Shown here: positions 1-7,578 of the stretch, one piece after another | How the letters are laid out: each line of letters begins with the position of its first letter | How positions within the stretch are numbered: position 1 is the stretch's first letter | NCBI RefSeq assembly: GCF_000167195.1 | Contig: NZ_AADV02000008.1 | Span: 14,640 to 63,368 of the forward strand | Reading direction: 5' to 3' | DNA: 48,729 bases | Source: Crocosphaera watsonii WH 8501 | GTDB taxonomy: Bacteria; Cyanobacteriota; Cyanobacteriia; Cyanobacteriales; Microcystaceae | The notes under the pieces: generated by a model | Told to the model about the DNA's origin: nothing | Database searches by the model: none | What the model saw: only the letters and a program-made list of their open reading frames with translations | Position numbers and translations under genes: made by a program

Positions 1-26
1 TTTGGGTTCACGTATCAAGATTACAA

Positions 27-63
27 GTTTCAATCCTTTTTGTCTTATGAGATACTTCAAGTC
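27..63 (-). CRISPR. Possible terminal CRISPR repeat unit at the window edge
   Basis: On the plus strand this 37-nt stretch begins GTTTCAATCC; read on the minus strand it ends GGATTGAAAC, the usual 3' end of cyanobacterial type I-D/III CRISPR repeats. A partly self-complementary core (TCTTATGAGA) lies in the middle, as in such repeats. Only one unit is visible, followed by 26 nt that could be part of a spacer before the window ends. Whether an array continues to the left cannot be seen. It could be a chance match. Confidence 0.35.
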
Positions 64-81
64 CAATTAAAAGATTTGATA

Positions 82-375
82 TCAACTAATACACTCGGAC
101 TTATACTGGGTAAGTAGGGAAGTTAGAACTAAGTGCATTATATTTTCAAAATAAGGAATAACTACACCAGCTTTAATATCATTTGGATTTATGGGATTAA
201 GATATTGAGGATGTAGATGAAATAGACGTACATTTTCCTGAAAATCCTTACCCCAGATTTGTTCTGTTTGTGTCGTTCCAAAAGCTGTCTTGCGATCTAG
301 AAATAAACTTGACCCCATAATACCAGGAACAAAAAAAACAAGCCTAGATGAGTCAGTAGAAGATGTAGTGACCAA
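82..375 (-). pseudogene. N-terminal fragment of a lipase/acyltransferase-like alpha/beta hydrolase
   Basis: The 97 residues contain VFFVPGIMGSSL near the start (about residues 13-24), the strand-loop motif that opens LCAT/PGAP1-like alpha/beta hydrolases. Family members run to 300 residues or more and need a GxSxG serine, which is absent here. After the stop codon none of the three minus-strand frames continues as a hydrolase, and the CRISPR-like repeat follows within 20 nt. The gene therefore looks cut off at its 3' side. The start matches the ATG at the right end. It could also be a short orphan ORF. Confidence 0.45.
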
Positions 376-679
376 AAAAACCCCCTTAGTAAATTTTTGA
401 GAAAATTACCCTAATTGTTATTGAATTATTATTTTACAGTATTAGAGGGTACGTTAGGCTAAAATAAGCTTTAAAAAGAGCAGCAGAAAATCATGATCAA
501 CCTTAAATATTTTCTTTAGATGTAGCACTTTTTTTGCTACAAAATGCGGTGGGGGATACCCCTTGAAAAATGAGCAAAAATTTGTTATTATGAATTTGAT
601 AAGTATAATCGTAAAGCCATACTCAAATTCATAATCAAGTCTAAGATGGCAATATTCTCCAAAAAATTATTAAGTAGGC
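376..679. other. AT-rich spacer with hairpins, no gene
   Basis: No coding region is seen between the two divergent ORFs. The spacer holds a short hairpin at 521-541 (TGTAGCA/TGCTACA with a T-rich loop) and a perfect 13-bp inverted repeat at 587-635, described separately. Both may terminate transcription or mark a small repeat. Confidence 0.5.
587..635. repeat. Perfect 13-bp inverted repeat upstream of the Uma2 gene
   Basis: ATTATGAATTTGA at 587-599 is repeated in reverse complement at 623-635, with a 23-nt loop. The repeat ends 44 bp before the Uma2 start, so it would lie in the mRNA leader or overlap the promoter. Its function is unknown; an operator, an RNA hairpin or a small mobile-element remnant are all possible. 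Confidence 0.6.
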
Positions 680-1243
680 ATGGTACAGATATCATCTAAA
701 ACTTTAACATTAGGGGAGCTTTTAGAGTTACCAGAGACAAAACCCATAAGAGAATATATTGACGGGAAAATTATTGAAAAACCCATGCCACAAGGAAAAC
801 ATAGTGCTATTCAGGGGGAATTGGTAGCCACCATTAATCATAGCATGAGGTCAAAACGCATTGCTCGTGCCTTCCCTGAATTACGGTGTAATTTTGGTGA
901 TCGCTCTATTGTTTTTGATATTGTCGTCTTTACCTGGGAACGAATTACCCGAGATGAAAAAGGGGAAATTGCTAATATATTCACCCTAGCACCACACTGG
1001 ACAATAGAGATATTATCCCCTGGTCAAAGTCAAACAAAAGTCACTAAAAATATTTTACATTGTCTCAAGCATGGCACAGAAATGGGTTGGTTGATTGATC
1101 CTGATGAACAAACTATCTTTGTTTATCGTCCTCAACAAGAAGTTGAAGTCTATGATCAGTTAGATTTGTTGCTAAGTGTGCCATCTTTTGCTCAGGAATT
1201 ACATCTTACTGTTCAGGATATCTTCACTTGCTTGATAGAATAA
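680..1243 (+). CDS. Uma2 family (DUF820) PD-(D/E)XK-type endonuclease-like protein
   Basis: This 187-residue protein has the layout of the Uma2/DUF820 family, which is hugely expanded in cyanobacteria and has a restriction-endonuclease-like fold. Visible landmarks are the N-terminal ExxxGKIIEKP region (about residues 25-35), FDIVVF (about 78-83) in place of the usual PDxV strand, and IEILSPGQSQ (about 109-118), which carries the conserved acidic residue before SPS/SPG. The family role is not well established; links to transposons and nucleic-acid cleavage are proposed. It stands alone on the plus strand, with the ftrC-DUF309 pair convergent 20 bp downstream. Length is normal (180-200 residues). 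Confidence 0.85.
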   Translation: MVQISSKTLTLGELLELPETKPIREYIDGKIIEKPMPQGKHSAIQGELVATINHSMRSKRIARAFPELRCNFGDRSIVFDIVVFTWERITRDEKGEIANIFTLAPHWTIEILSPGQSQTKVTKNILHCLKHGTEMGWLIDPDEQTIFVYRPQQEVEVYDQLDLLLSVPSFAQELHLTVQDIFTCLIE

Positions 1244-1264
1244 TTTTGTTAAAGACATAAAAAT

Positions 1265-1657
1265 TCATACCCTAACAATGTAGGGAAACTGACAAGGGGA
1301 ATCATCAGAAGACTCTTGCAAAGTTTGAGCAACCTCAGCTACATTATCAGGATCACTTTCCTGAAGATATTTCAACAAAGTTTTACTATCTTCTAACAAT
1401 TGAGAGACATTAACCGTCTCATAGTCAGGTTGATAGTCACGGAGTCGTCTTACCCCTTCCCCTAACAAAATAACCGCACCACGCCAATTATGATTAGTGA
1501 GATGATAACAACCCACTGCCACCTGTAAAATACCCTGATAAAAACGTTTATCCGACTCTGGTGAATCGATCCAAATCGCTTCTAAGGTATCGTGACAAGC
1601 ATAAAAGTCCCGTTGATTAAATTGCTCAATCCCTTGCAAAAATTCTTCTGATATCAT
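1265..1657 (-). CDS. DUF309 domain protein
   Basis: The 130 residues contain the DUF309 signature FNQRDFYACHDTLEAIW (residues 13-29), followed by a helix with FYQGILQVAVGCYHL and the NWRGAVILLGEGVRRL block. The family is a small all-helical fold of unknown function, common in cyanobacteria and plastid-bearing lineages. The gene starts 5 bp after ftrC on the same strand, so the two are probably co-transcribed. No catalytic motif is known; the conserved HxxxE pair could bind metal, which is inference. Confidence 0.85.
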   Translation of the reverse strand: MISEEFLQGIEQFNQRDFYACHDTLEAIWIDSPESDKRFYQGILQVAVGCYHLTNHNWRGAVILLGEGVRRLRDYQPDYETVNVSQLLEDSKTLLKYLQESDPDNVAEVAQTLQESSDDSPCQFPYIVRV

Positions 1658-1662
1658 AACTT

Positions 1663-2034
1663 TTACTTGCCTGACATATTTTCTCTAACTTCTTTAATGA
1701 AGTCTAGATCAATTTCTTGTTGCTCCCCAGCAAAATCGTTATCTGAAGTAATAAACAACATACAATGACATTCTTTGCGTTCTCGCATGGGGACACAAGG
1801 ACAATTCCAATAAGTGTTCTTAACTTCTGCTTGTTTATCTTCGTAATGACGACAAGGACACAACGGCGCACCAAGTTCTTCTTTATGTCTAGCAAGTCCT
1901 TCGATCACCACTGCTGTCACAGAGGGTTCGCTACAAAAGTATGTACCTGTTCGTTTTGCGTACTGTTCAGCAAAATTTTTCATTGCTTCTAGCACTTTAT
2001 CATTTTGAGTCTTATCAGTGTTTATGGTAGCCAT
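1663..2034 (-). CDS. ftrC: Ferredoxin-thioredoxin reductase, catalytic (beta) chain
   Basis: FTR uses photosynthetically reduced ferredoxin to reduce thioredoxins, linking light to metabolism. The 123-residue chain has all six essential cysteines in three CxC pairs: C59/C61 (CPCRHY), C78/C80 (CPC) and C89/C91 (CHC). By alignment with the Synechocystis enzyme, C59, C78, C80 and C89 would hold the 4Fe-4S cluster, and C61 and C91 form the redox disulfide. Length is normal. The variable subunit gene (ftrV) is not in the window. The gene is followed after 5 bp by the DUF309 gene. Confidence 0.97.
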   Translation of the reverse strand: MATINTDKTQNDKVLEAMKNFAEQYAKRTGTYFCSEPSVTAVVIEGLARHKEELGAPLCPCRHYEDKQAEVKNTYWNCPCVPMRERKECHCMLFITSDNDFAGEQQEIDLDFIKEVRENMSGK

Positions 2035-2328
2035 AGATATTTAAGGATGGATCGTTAGATCGTTATAGTTGATATAATATTGTGACATATTGTTTGTCAT
2101 TTGCGAACATTCTGGCTCTTTTTTTCTCCAGTTCAGGAGGTTTTTTTCAACAGAATTAATTAATTATGTCCCTTACTTTATCTCTATATTTCCGTATAAT
2201 TAACATACAAATTTTCACTAATACACTTTAGCTATTAAACCTATTAATAATATATAAATACTGTTCATATTATTATTATTCGCTACAATCTAGAATAGGA
2301 AAACTTACGCTCATTAAAATCATTACTT

Positions 2329-4020
2329 GTGGACGCGATACAAACCATAATCCCTCAATTTGACTCCATTGACGCTGCTTTAGCCGACATTAAAGCAGGC
2401 CGTGCAATCATTGTCGTAGATGACGAAAACCGTGAAAACGAAGGTGACATAATCTGCGCCGCTCAATTTGCCACCACTAACCTGATTAATTTCATGGCAG
2501 TAGAAGCGCGGGGACTGATATGTTTAGCCATGAATGGAAAACGGTTAGACGAGTTAGACCTGCCCTTGATGGTAACCAAAAATACCGATAGTAATCAAAC
2601 CGCTTTCACCGTCAGTATCGATGCGTCTCCCCATCTCGGAGTATCCACTGGTATCTCCGCAGAAGATCGGGCCCGCACCATCCAAGTCGCTATCAATCCT
2701 AACACCCAACCAGAGGATCTAACCCGTCCCGGCCATGTTTTCCCCCTGCGGGCTAAAGCAGGAGGAGTTCTCAAACGTGCTGGCCACACAGAAGCTGCTG
2801 TGGACTTAGCCAGACTCGCTGGACTTTACCCCGCAGGAGTGATCTGTGAGATCCAAAACCCCGATGGTTCCATGGCCAGACTACCGGAACTGCTTGAATA
2901 CGCAAAAAAACACAACCTGAAACTAATAACTATTGCCGATCTCATTAGTTATCGTCTGCGACACGATCGCTTTGTTTATCGAGAAACCGTCTGTCAGTTA
3001 CCAAGTCAGTTTGGCACATTTCAACTCTACGCTTATCGTAACGTTTTAGACGAAACAGAACACGTAGCCATTGTTAAAGGTGATCCCAGTGAGTTTAAAG
3101 ATCATCCTGTAATGGTACGAGTGCATTCAGAATGTTTAACAGGGGATGGTTTAGGGTCCCTCAGATGTGACTGTCGAATGCAGCTACAAACCGCCTTACA
3201 AATGATAGAAAAAGAAGGATCGGGGGTTGTAGTGTATCTAAGACAAGAAGGACGGGGAATAGGGTTAATTAATAAGTTAAAAGCCTATTCTTTGCAAGAT
3301 ATGGGACTAGATACCGTAGAAGCTAACGAAAAATTAGGGTTTCCTGCGGACTTAAGAGACTACGGAATGGGTGCGCAAATTTTGAATGATTTAGGGGTAA
3401 AAAAAATCAAATTAGTTACCAATAACCCCCGAAAAATTGCTGGTTTAAAAGGCTATGGTTTAGAGGTAGTAGAACGGGTTCCCTTGTTAATTGAACCCAA
3501 TACTTATAACTCCAGTTATTTATCCACAAAAGCCCAAAAGTTGGGACATTTATTCCTGCGAACCTTTTTAATAACCATTGCTATTGACTGGGAAGAGACA
3601 CCAGTAACAATTACGGAAAGATACGAAAAGTTGCAACAAGTACGAGAACTTAGTCGGTCTATGCAATTATTATTACAAGAAGAAGCAAGACCCGTGGCGA
3701 TCGCCTTATTTGAACAACCTTCTTTAATCTTTCATCTCGGGTTTGAACAAGTTAAAATGGTGGATGATAATTGGCATAGAAACCAGAACCATCCCTACGG
3801 ACAAGCTATCATTAGTATTCTGGATAACTTAGCCGCTTGGGATAATATCAAACGCCTAGAATTTTTAATTTCTTCAGGAGATGATCCCATGTCAGGATTG
3901 CAAGGTCAATTAAAGCGTTATCCCTTTTCTTTAGATACAAAACCCTCTCAATGTACCCTTCCTTGGAAAAGACAAACTATTTATAGTTTTAGCGACGAGC
4001 AGTGGGCAATTACCGCTTAA
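2329..4020 (+). CDS. ribBA: Bifunctional 3,4-dihydroxy-2-butanone-4-phosphate synthase / GTP cyclohydrolase II
   Basis: RibBA makes both precursors of riboflavin: dihydroxybutanone phosphate from ribulose 5-phosphate, and the pyrimidine from GTP. The N-terminal DHBP synthase domain (about 1-205) shows [10 protein letters not shown] at 31-40 and [11 protein letters not shown] at 132-142. The GTP cyclohydrolase II domain (about 210-400) shows [20 protein letters not shown] with zinc ligands C269, C280 and C282, and [11 protein letters not shown] at 303-313. A C-terminal extension of about 150 residues beyond the catalytic core is typical of cyanobacterial forms. The start is GTG; no upstream ATG is in frame. 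No FMN riboswitch is recognisable in the 290-bp AT-rich upstream region. Confidence 0.96.
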   Translation: MDAIQTIIPQFDSIDAALADIKAGRAIIVVDDENRENEGDIICAAQFATTNLINFMAVEARGLICLAMNGKRLDELDLPLMVTKNTDSNQTAFTVSIDASPHLGVSTGISAEDRARTIQVAINPNTQPEDLTRPGHVFPLRAKAGGVLKRAGHTEAAVDLARLAGLYPAGVICEIQNPDGSMARLPELLEYAKKHNLKLITIADLISYRLRHDRFVYRETVCQLPSQFGTFQLYAYRNVLDETEHVAIVKGDPSEFKDHPVMVRVHSECLTGDGLGSLRCDCRMQLQTALQMIEKEGSGVVVYLRQEGRGIGLINKLKAYSLQDMGLDTVEANEKLGFPADLRDYGMGAQILNDLGVKKIKLVTNNPRKIAGLKGYGLEVVERVPLLIEPNTYNSSYLSTKAQKLGHLFLRTFLITIAIDWEETPVTITERYEKLQQVRELSRSMQLLLQEEARPVAIALFEQPSLIFHLGFEQVKMVDDNWHRNQNHPYGQAIISILDNLAAWDNIKRLEFLISSGDDPMSGLQGQLKRYPFSLDTKPSQCTLPWKRQTIYSFSDEQWAITA

Positions 4021-4118
4021 TCTAATCTTTTTACACATAGTTACATTTATCTTCTGATTACTGTGTTTGAAAACTAAGTCAAACAGAGTATTTATTAGGA
4101 GGAGACACTTATTGAATA

Positions 4119-4244
4119 GCTGATATTTCGGCTCTTTGTTCTTTCGGTTATCATGATTTACGTATTAATGAACATTGGGAAAAAATCTATCCTTATGTTC
4201 AATCTTGGTTCACAAAATTGCATACTATTGACTCAGTACAATGA
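4119..4244 (+). pseudogene. Possible short coding remnant
   Basis: Between ribBA and the phosphoesterase an open stretch of 41 codons ends at TGA 4242-4244 and reads like protein (LCSFGYHDLRINEHW, then WFTKLHT). It begins right after a stop codon and has no ATG or GTG start. I do not recognise the family. It may be the tail of a decayed gene or chance. Confidence 0.2.
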
Positions 4245-4304
4245 ACAATCCCCTCTCAAACACAATAAATTTAATAACTGTTATTGTCTTCAATTGATAA
4301 TCTA

Positions 4305-5399
4305 ATGCTTTATAATCGTCGTCAATTTTTAATATTTACAGGTGGATTAATTGGAATTGGAGTTACTAAGGTAGGACATCAATTACTAAATAAATCTCAA
4401 CCTAATTCATCTGAAAATATAATATCTGAAACTCCTGCAACAATCCCAACCAATCAACATATTGCTATTGCTCCAGAAGGATTATTTGCCCCAATTAAAG
4501 GAGATGTTAGAATCGTTGTTATTAGCGATTTAAACGGTCCATATGGTTCAACAGATTACGATCCAGAGGTAGATAAAGCCATAGCTTTAACTCCTCAATG
4601 GCAACCAGATTTATTATTATGTGGTGGGGACATGGTAGCAGGGCAAAAAAGGTCTCTAACCAAGCAACAAATAGAAGCGATGTGGGCTGCGTTTGATGTT
4701 CATGTTTCAGCCCCTTTAAGACAGGCCAATATTCCCCTCGGGTTCACTATTGGTAATCACGACGCTTCTGGTTCTATTAGTGGGGGAAAATATACCTTTG
4801 AACAAGAAAGAAATCTTGCTTCTGCCTATTGGAATAACCCCAACCATAACCCAGGATTAAACTTTATTGATAAAGCTAACTTTCCCTTTTATTATAGTTT
4901 TCAACAACAAGATATTTTTTACCTAGTTTGGGATGCTTCCACCCATATTATTGACCAAAAACAACTAACTTGGGTAGAAAATAGTTTAAATAGTTCACCA
5001 GCAAAACAAGCTAAACTACGCCTAGTTATTGGCCATCTTCCCCTTCATCCTGTTACCGTGGGCAGAAATACTCCAGGGAACTATATGGCAGAAGGAGAAA
5101 AACTGCAAAGCATCCTAGAAAAATACGATGTGCATACTTATATTAGTGGACATCATCATGGCTATTATCCAGGAAAAAAAGGTCAACTGGAATTACTCAA
5201 TAGTGGAGCATTAGGAGGGGGTCCCCGTAAACTCTTAAATAGTAACTTATCTCCCCAAAAAACCCTCACAGTTGTTGATATTTCTCTAGACTCCCAGGAA
5301 ACTATCTATACAACCTACAATATGAAAACCTTACAATTGATCAATATTCAAACTTTACCTAAATCTATTGATAAAATTATCCGAAAAGATTTATCTTAA
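4305..5399 (+). CDS. Calcineurin-like metallophosphoesterase with Tat-type signal
   Basis: The protein belongs to the calcineurin-like phosphoesterase superfamily, whose members use a di-metal centre to hydrolyse phosphoesters. Visible metal motifs in order are VVISDLNG (a DxN variant of DxH), LCGGDMV, TIGNHDASG, VIGHLPLHP and ISGHHHGYY. I chose the ATG at 4305 (364 residues) because it gives a short n-region with RRQFLIF followed by a hydrophobic stretch, a plausible twin-arginine export signal. The TTG at 4284 would add seven residues before it. The product is likely periplasmic; the substrate is unknown. It stands alone, with no operon partner. Confidence 0.88.
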   Translation: MLYNRRQFLIFTGGLIGIGVTKVGHQLLNKSQPNSSENIISETPATIPTNQHIAIAPEGLFAPIKGDVRIVVISDLNGPYGSTDYDPEVDKAIALTPQWQPDLLLCGGDMVAGQKRSLTKQQIEAMWAAFDVHVSAPLRQANIPLGFTIGNHDASGSISGGKYTFEQERNLASAYWNNPNHNPGLNFIDKANFPFYYSFQQQDIFYLVWDASTHIIDQKQLTWVENSLNSSPAKQAKLRLVIGHLPLHPVTVGRNTPGNYMAEGEKLQSILEKYDVHTYISGHHHGYYPGKKGQLELLNSGALGGGPRKLLNSNLSPQKTLTVVDISLDSQETIYTTYNMKTLQLINIQTLPKSIDKIIRKDLS

Positions 5400-5443
5400 T
5401 CAGGAAAAATACTCAACTAATAAGTATTATCAAAGGATATAAT

Positions 5444-7138
5444 TAGGGTTTGCTGAATAAAAGCAAAACCCTATTCTTTAAAAGGTTACACCCATATTCG
5501 CGATCGCAAAAAAGATCAGCTTTGTCGGCTACAAACCGCTATAATTGGTAGAAACACCTCCCAGTTGTTGCTCAAGAACAAATGTATCGAAAAGAGGAGC
5601 AACCTTTACCGCCCCCAGAAAAATTTGAATTACCTTTCGAGGGCAAATTGTCCCCCAATAATCGTTGGGTAATCATGGCAGAGTTGATACCTTGGGATGA
5701 TTTTGAGGAAGAATATGCTAAACTTTTTTCAGCAGAAAAAGGTGCGCCAGCCAAACTATTTAGAATGGCATTAGGGACATTAATTATTAAGGAAAAATTA
5801 GGAACAAGTGATAGAGAAACTATAGAACAGATTAGAGAAAATCCCTATCTACAATACTTTATAGGTTTAAATTGTTATCAACAAGAGCCACCACTGGAAT
5901 CTTCAATGCTACTTCATTTTAGGAAAAGAATTGATGGAGAATTGATAAACAAAATCAATAAAAAAATAGTAAAAAGAGAAATAGACAAGAGTGATAAAGA
6001 AGTAAAAAAAAAGGATTGTCTCCAAGAAAAAGGAGAAAAAATAAAAAATAAAGGTAAACTAATTTTAGATGCGACTTGTGCGCCAGCAGACATCAAATAC
6101 CCAACGGATTTAGGCATATTAAATCAAGCCAGAATTGAGACAGAAAGAATAATAGATAATCTTTATAAACCATTAAGAGTAAAATTGAGAAAAAAGCCGA
6201 GAACTTCTAGAAAAATTGCTAGAAAGGAATAATTAAAAGTAGCTAAAAAACGAAAAGTATCTTATCAAGAAAGAAGAAAAGCTATCGGGAAACAGTTAAA
6301 ATACCTTAAGAAAAATTTAGGAAATATAGAAGACTTAATTCAAGCTGGGGCTTCCCTGGAAAATCTGAGTAAAAGACAGAAAAATTGTCTAGAGACTATC
6401 AAAAAAGTTTATGAACAACAGCAGTCAATGTGGGAGAATAAGACCCAGAGTGTTCCTCAAAGAATTGTAAGTTTAACTCAACCGCATATTCGTCCAATAG
6501 TGAGGGGAAAAGCAGGAAAACCAATAGAGTTTGGAGCTAAACTCTCAGTAAGCTGTGTAGATAACTATGTGTTTCTAGACAAAATAAGTTGGGAAAACTT
6601 CAATGAATCTTGTCATTTAAAAGAACAAGTAGAAAAGTATAAAGAAACGTTTGGCTATTATCCCGAATCCGTCCATGTAGATAAAATTTATCGAACTAGG
6701 GAAAACAGAAATTGGTGTAAGGAAAGAGGGATAAAAATCAGTGGTCCGAAGTTAGGAAGACCTCCGAAAAATGTCAGTGAAGAAGAAAAGAAACAAGCCC
6801 ACTCCGATGAATGCTTCCGTAATGCTATTGAGGGAAAGTTTGGACAAGCTAAACGAAGATTTAGCCTAAATCTCGTGATGACAAAACTCCCTGAAACCTC
6901 CATTACATCTATTGCTATTACATTTTTAGTTGTCAATCTTTCTAAACTTCTGAGGCAGTTTTTGTCGCTTTTTTTGTCCTTATTTACTAATAATAGAACA
7001 GGGGAACTCATCAAACCGCCTTTCATTAATTTTGATTATACTTTAAACAATTTTTATGTACTAAAACTTATTGATTTGTCAGAAAATTCTTGGTCAAAAG
7101 TGGCATAAATTTTGGAGAAACTTTTTCAGCAAACCCTA
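5444..7138 (+). mobile_element. IS5-family insertion sequence, 1.7 kb, with intact ends
   Basis: Perfect 14-bp terminal inverted repeats (TAGGGTTTGCTGAA) lie at 5444-5457 and 7125-7138. The trinucleotide AAT flanks both ends (5441-5443 and 7139-7141), fitting a short target duplication, though TA is an alternative reading. The left end also folds back on itself (5444-5473). The element encodes one DDE transposase that is interrupted by a stop codon. It sits in the intergenic region after the phosphoesterase gene. Confidence 0.88.
5582..7108 (+). pseudogene. IS5-family DDE transposase with an in-frame nonsense codon
   Basis: Residues 1-216 and the 226-residue downstream ORF lie in the same frame, separated by TAA at 6230-6232; the codons between 6233 and 6428 remain open and coding-like. 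The N-terminal part has the InsH-type DUF772 region and the first catalytic Asp in LILDATCAPAD (D163). The C-terminal part has the second Asp in VHVDKIYRTREN and the catalytic Glu in NAIEGKFGQAKRRF. A full-length product of about 508 residues would be normal, so a single point mutation has inactivated the copy unless the stop is read through. The middle is very Lys-rich. Confidence 0.88.
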
Positions 7139-7185
7139 AATAGATCACTATATTTTGAAATAATCCCTAATGGAGAGATAATTTA

Positions 7186-7287
7186 ATGTCAGAGATTAAT
7201 TACGATCAAATCTCAAAACAAGAACTTAGACAAGATTTCTTAGAACAATTAGTATATTATAAAATAATCAAAATTAAGCTAATTTAA
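7186..7287 (+). CDS. Small ORF, 33 residues, possibly a DUF6887-like fragment
   Basis: An ATG ORF of 33 residues begins MSEINYDQISKQELRQ, which resembles the start of a small cyanobacterial protein family (pattern MsxxNYxxMSxxELxxY). It then diverges into LVYYKIIKIKLI and stops early. Eight bp separate it from the next small ORF. It lies just outside the IS5 right end and may be the start of a truncated gene. It could be non-coding. Confidence 0.3.
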   Translation: MSEINYDQISKQELRQDFLEQLVYYKIIKIKLI

Positions 7288-7294
7288 AAAAATC

Positions 7295-7453
7295 ATGAAA
7301 CAACAAAAAGACTGCCATCATTGTGAAGGAAAAGGATACATCGAGATCCGAGATTGTACTGGAGATATCCAAAGAGAGGAAACTTGTGTTTTCTGTGGAG
7401 GAACTGGTCAAGCTATTCAGGAAAAGGTCCCAATGACTTATAGGGCTGTTTGA
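7295..7453 (+). CDS. Small zinc-finger-like protein with two CxxCxGxG motifs
   Basis: The 52-residue ORF carries CHHCEGKG (residues 7-14) and CVFCGGTG (residues 31-38), the DnaJ/BSD2-type zinc-binding knuckle, with an acidic spacer between. Such small proteins can bind zinc and may act as chaperone adaptors; the role here is unknown. The last residues (from about VPMTYRAV) are encoded by DNA that, on the other strand, is a scrap of IS630 transposase, so the original C-terminus has probably been replaced. The short spacing after the preceding 33-residue ORF suggests co-transcription. Confidence 0.5.
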   Translation: MKQQKDCHHCEGKGYIEIRDCTGDIQREETCVFCGGTGQAIQEKVPMTYRAV

Positions 7454-7512
7454 TTTTTCAGAAGGTTCACAGGCGATCGCTAAAATCTGCACTACTGGTT
7501 CAACGATAATAC
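7428..7512 (-). pseudogene. Remnant of an IS630-family transposase
   Basis: The minus-strand translation reads VEPVVQILAIACEPSEKS, then NSPISHW, matching VEQVVQIVAIACEECEKS, then DRPVSHW in the IS630 copy at 33.2 kb. About 28 codons survive; neither ends nor catalytic residues are present. The scrap overlaps the 3' end of the zinc-finger ORF and abuts the porin terminator. Confidence 0.7.
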
Positions 7513-7537
7513 AAAAAACCCTGCACACAGCAGGGTT
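7511..7537 (-). terminator. Rho-independent terminator of the porin gene
   Basis: On the minus strand AACCCTGC and GCAGGGTT form an 8-bp stem with a 5-nt loop, followed by TTTTTT. It begins about 40 nt after the porin stop codon and is a textbook intrinsic terminator. Confidence 0.85.
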
Positions 7538-7578
7538 AACAAATACTTGAGCTTAGATCAAATTAGGGTGATCAGAGT

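Noticed and set aside
1704-1992. Two short ORFs overlapping ftrC on either strand
   Set aside because: They are out-of-frame shadows of the strongly conserved ftrC gene.
2041-2328. Possible FMN riboswitch before ribBA
   Set aside because: The conserved RFN blocks are not recognisable; the region is simply AT-rich.
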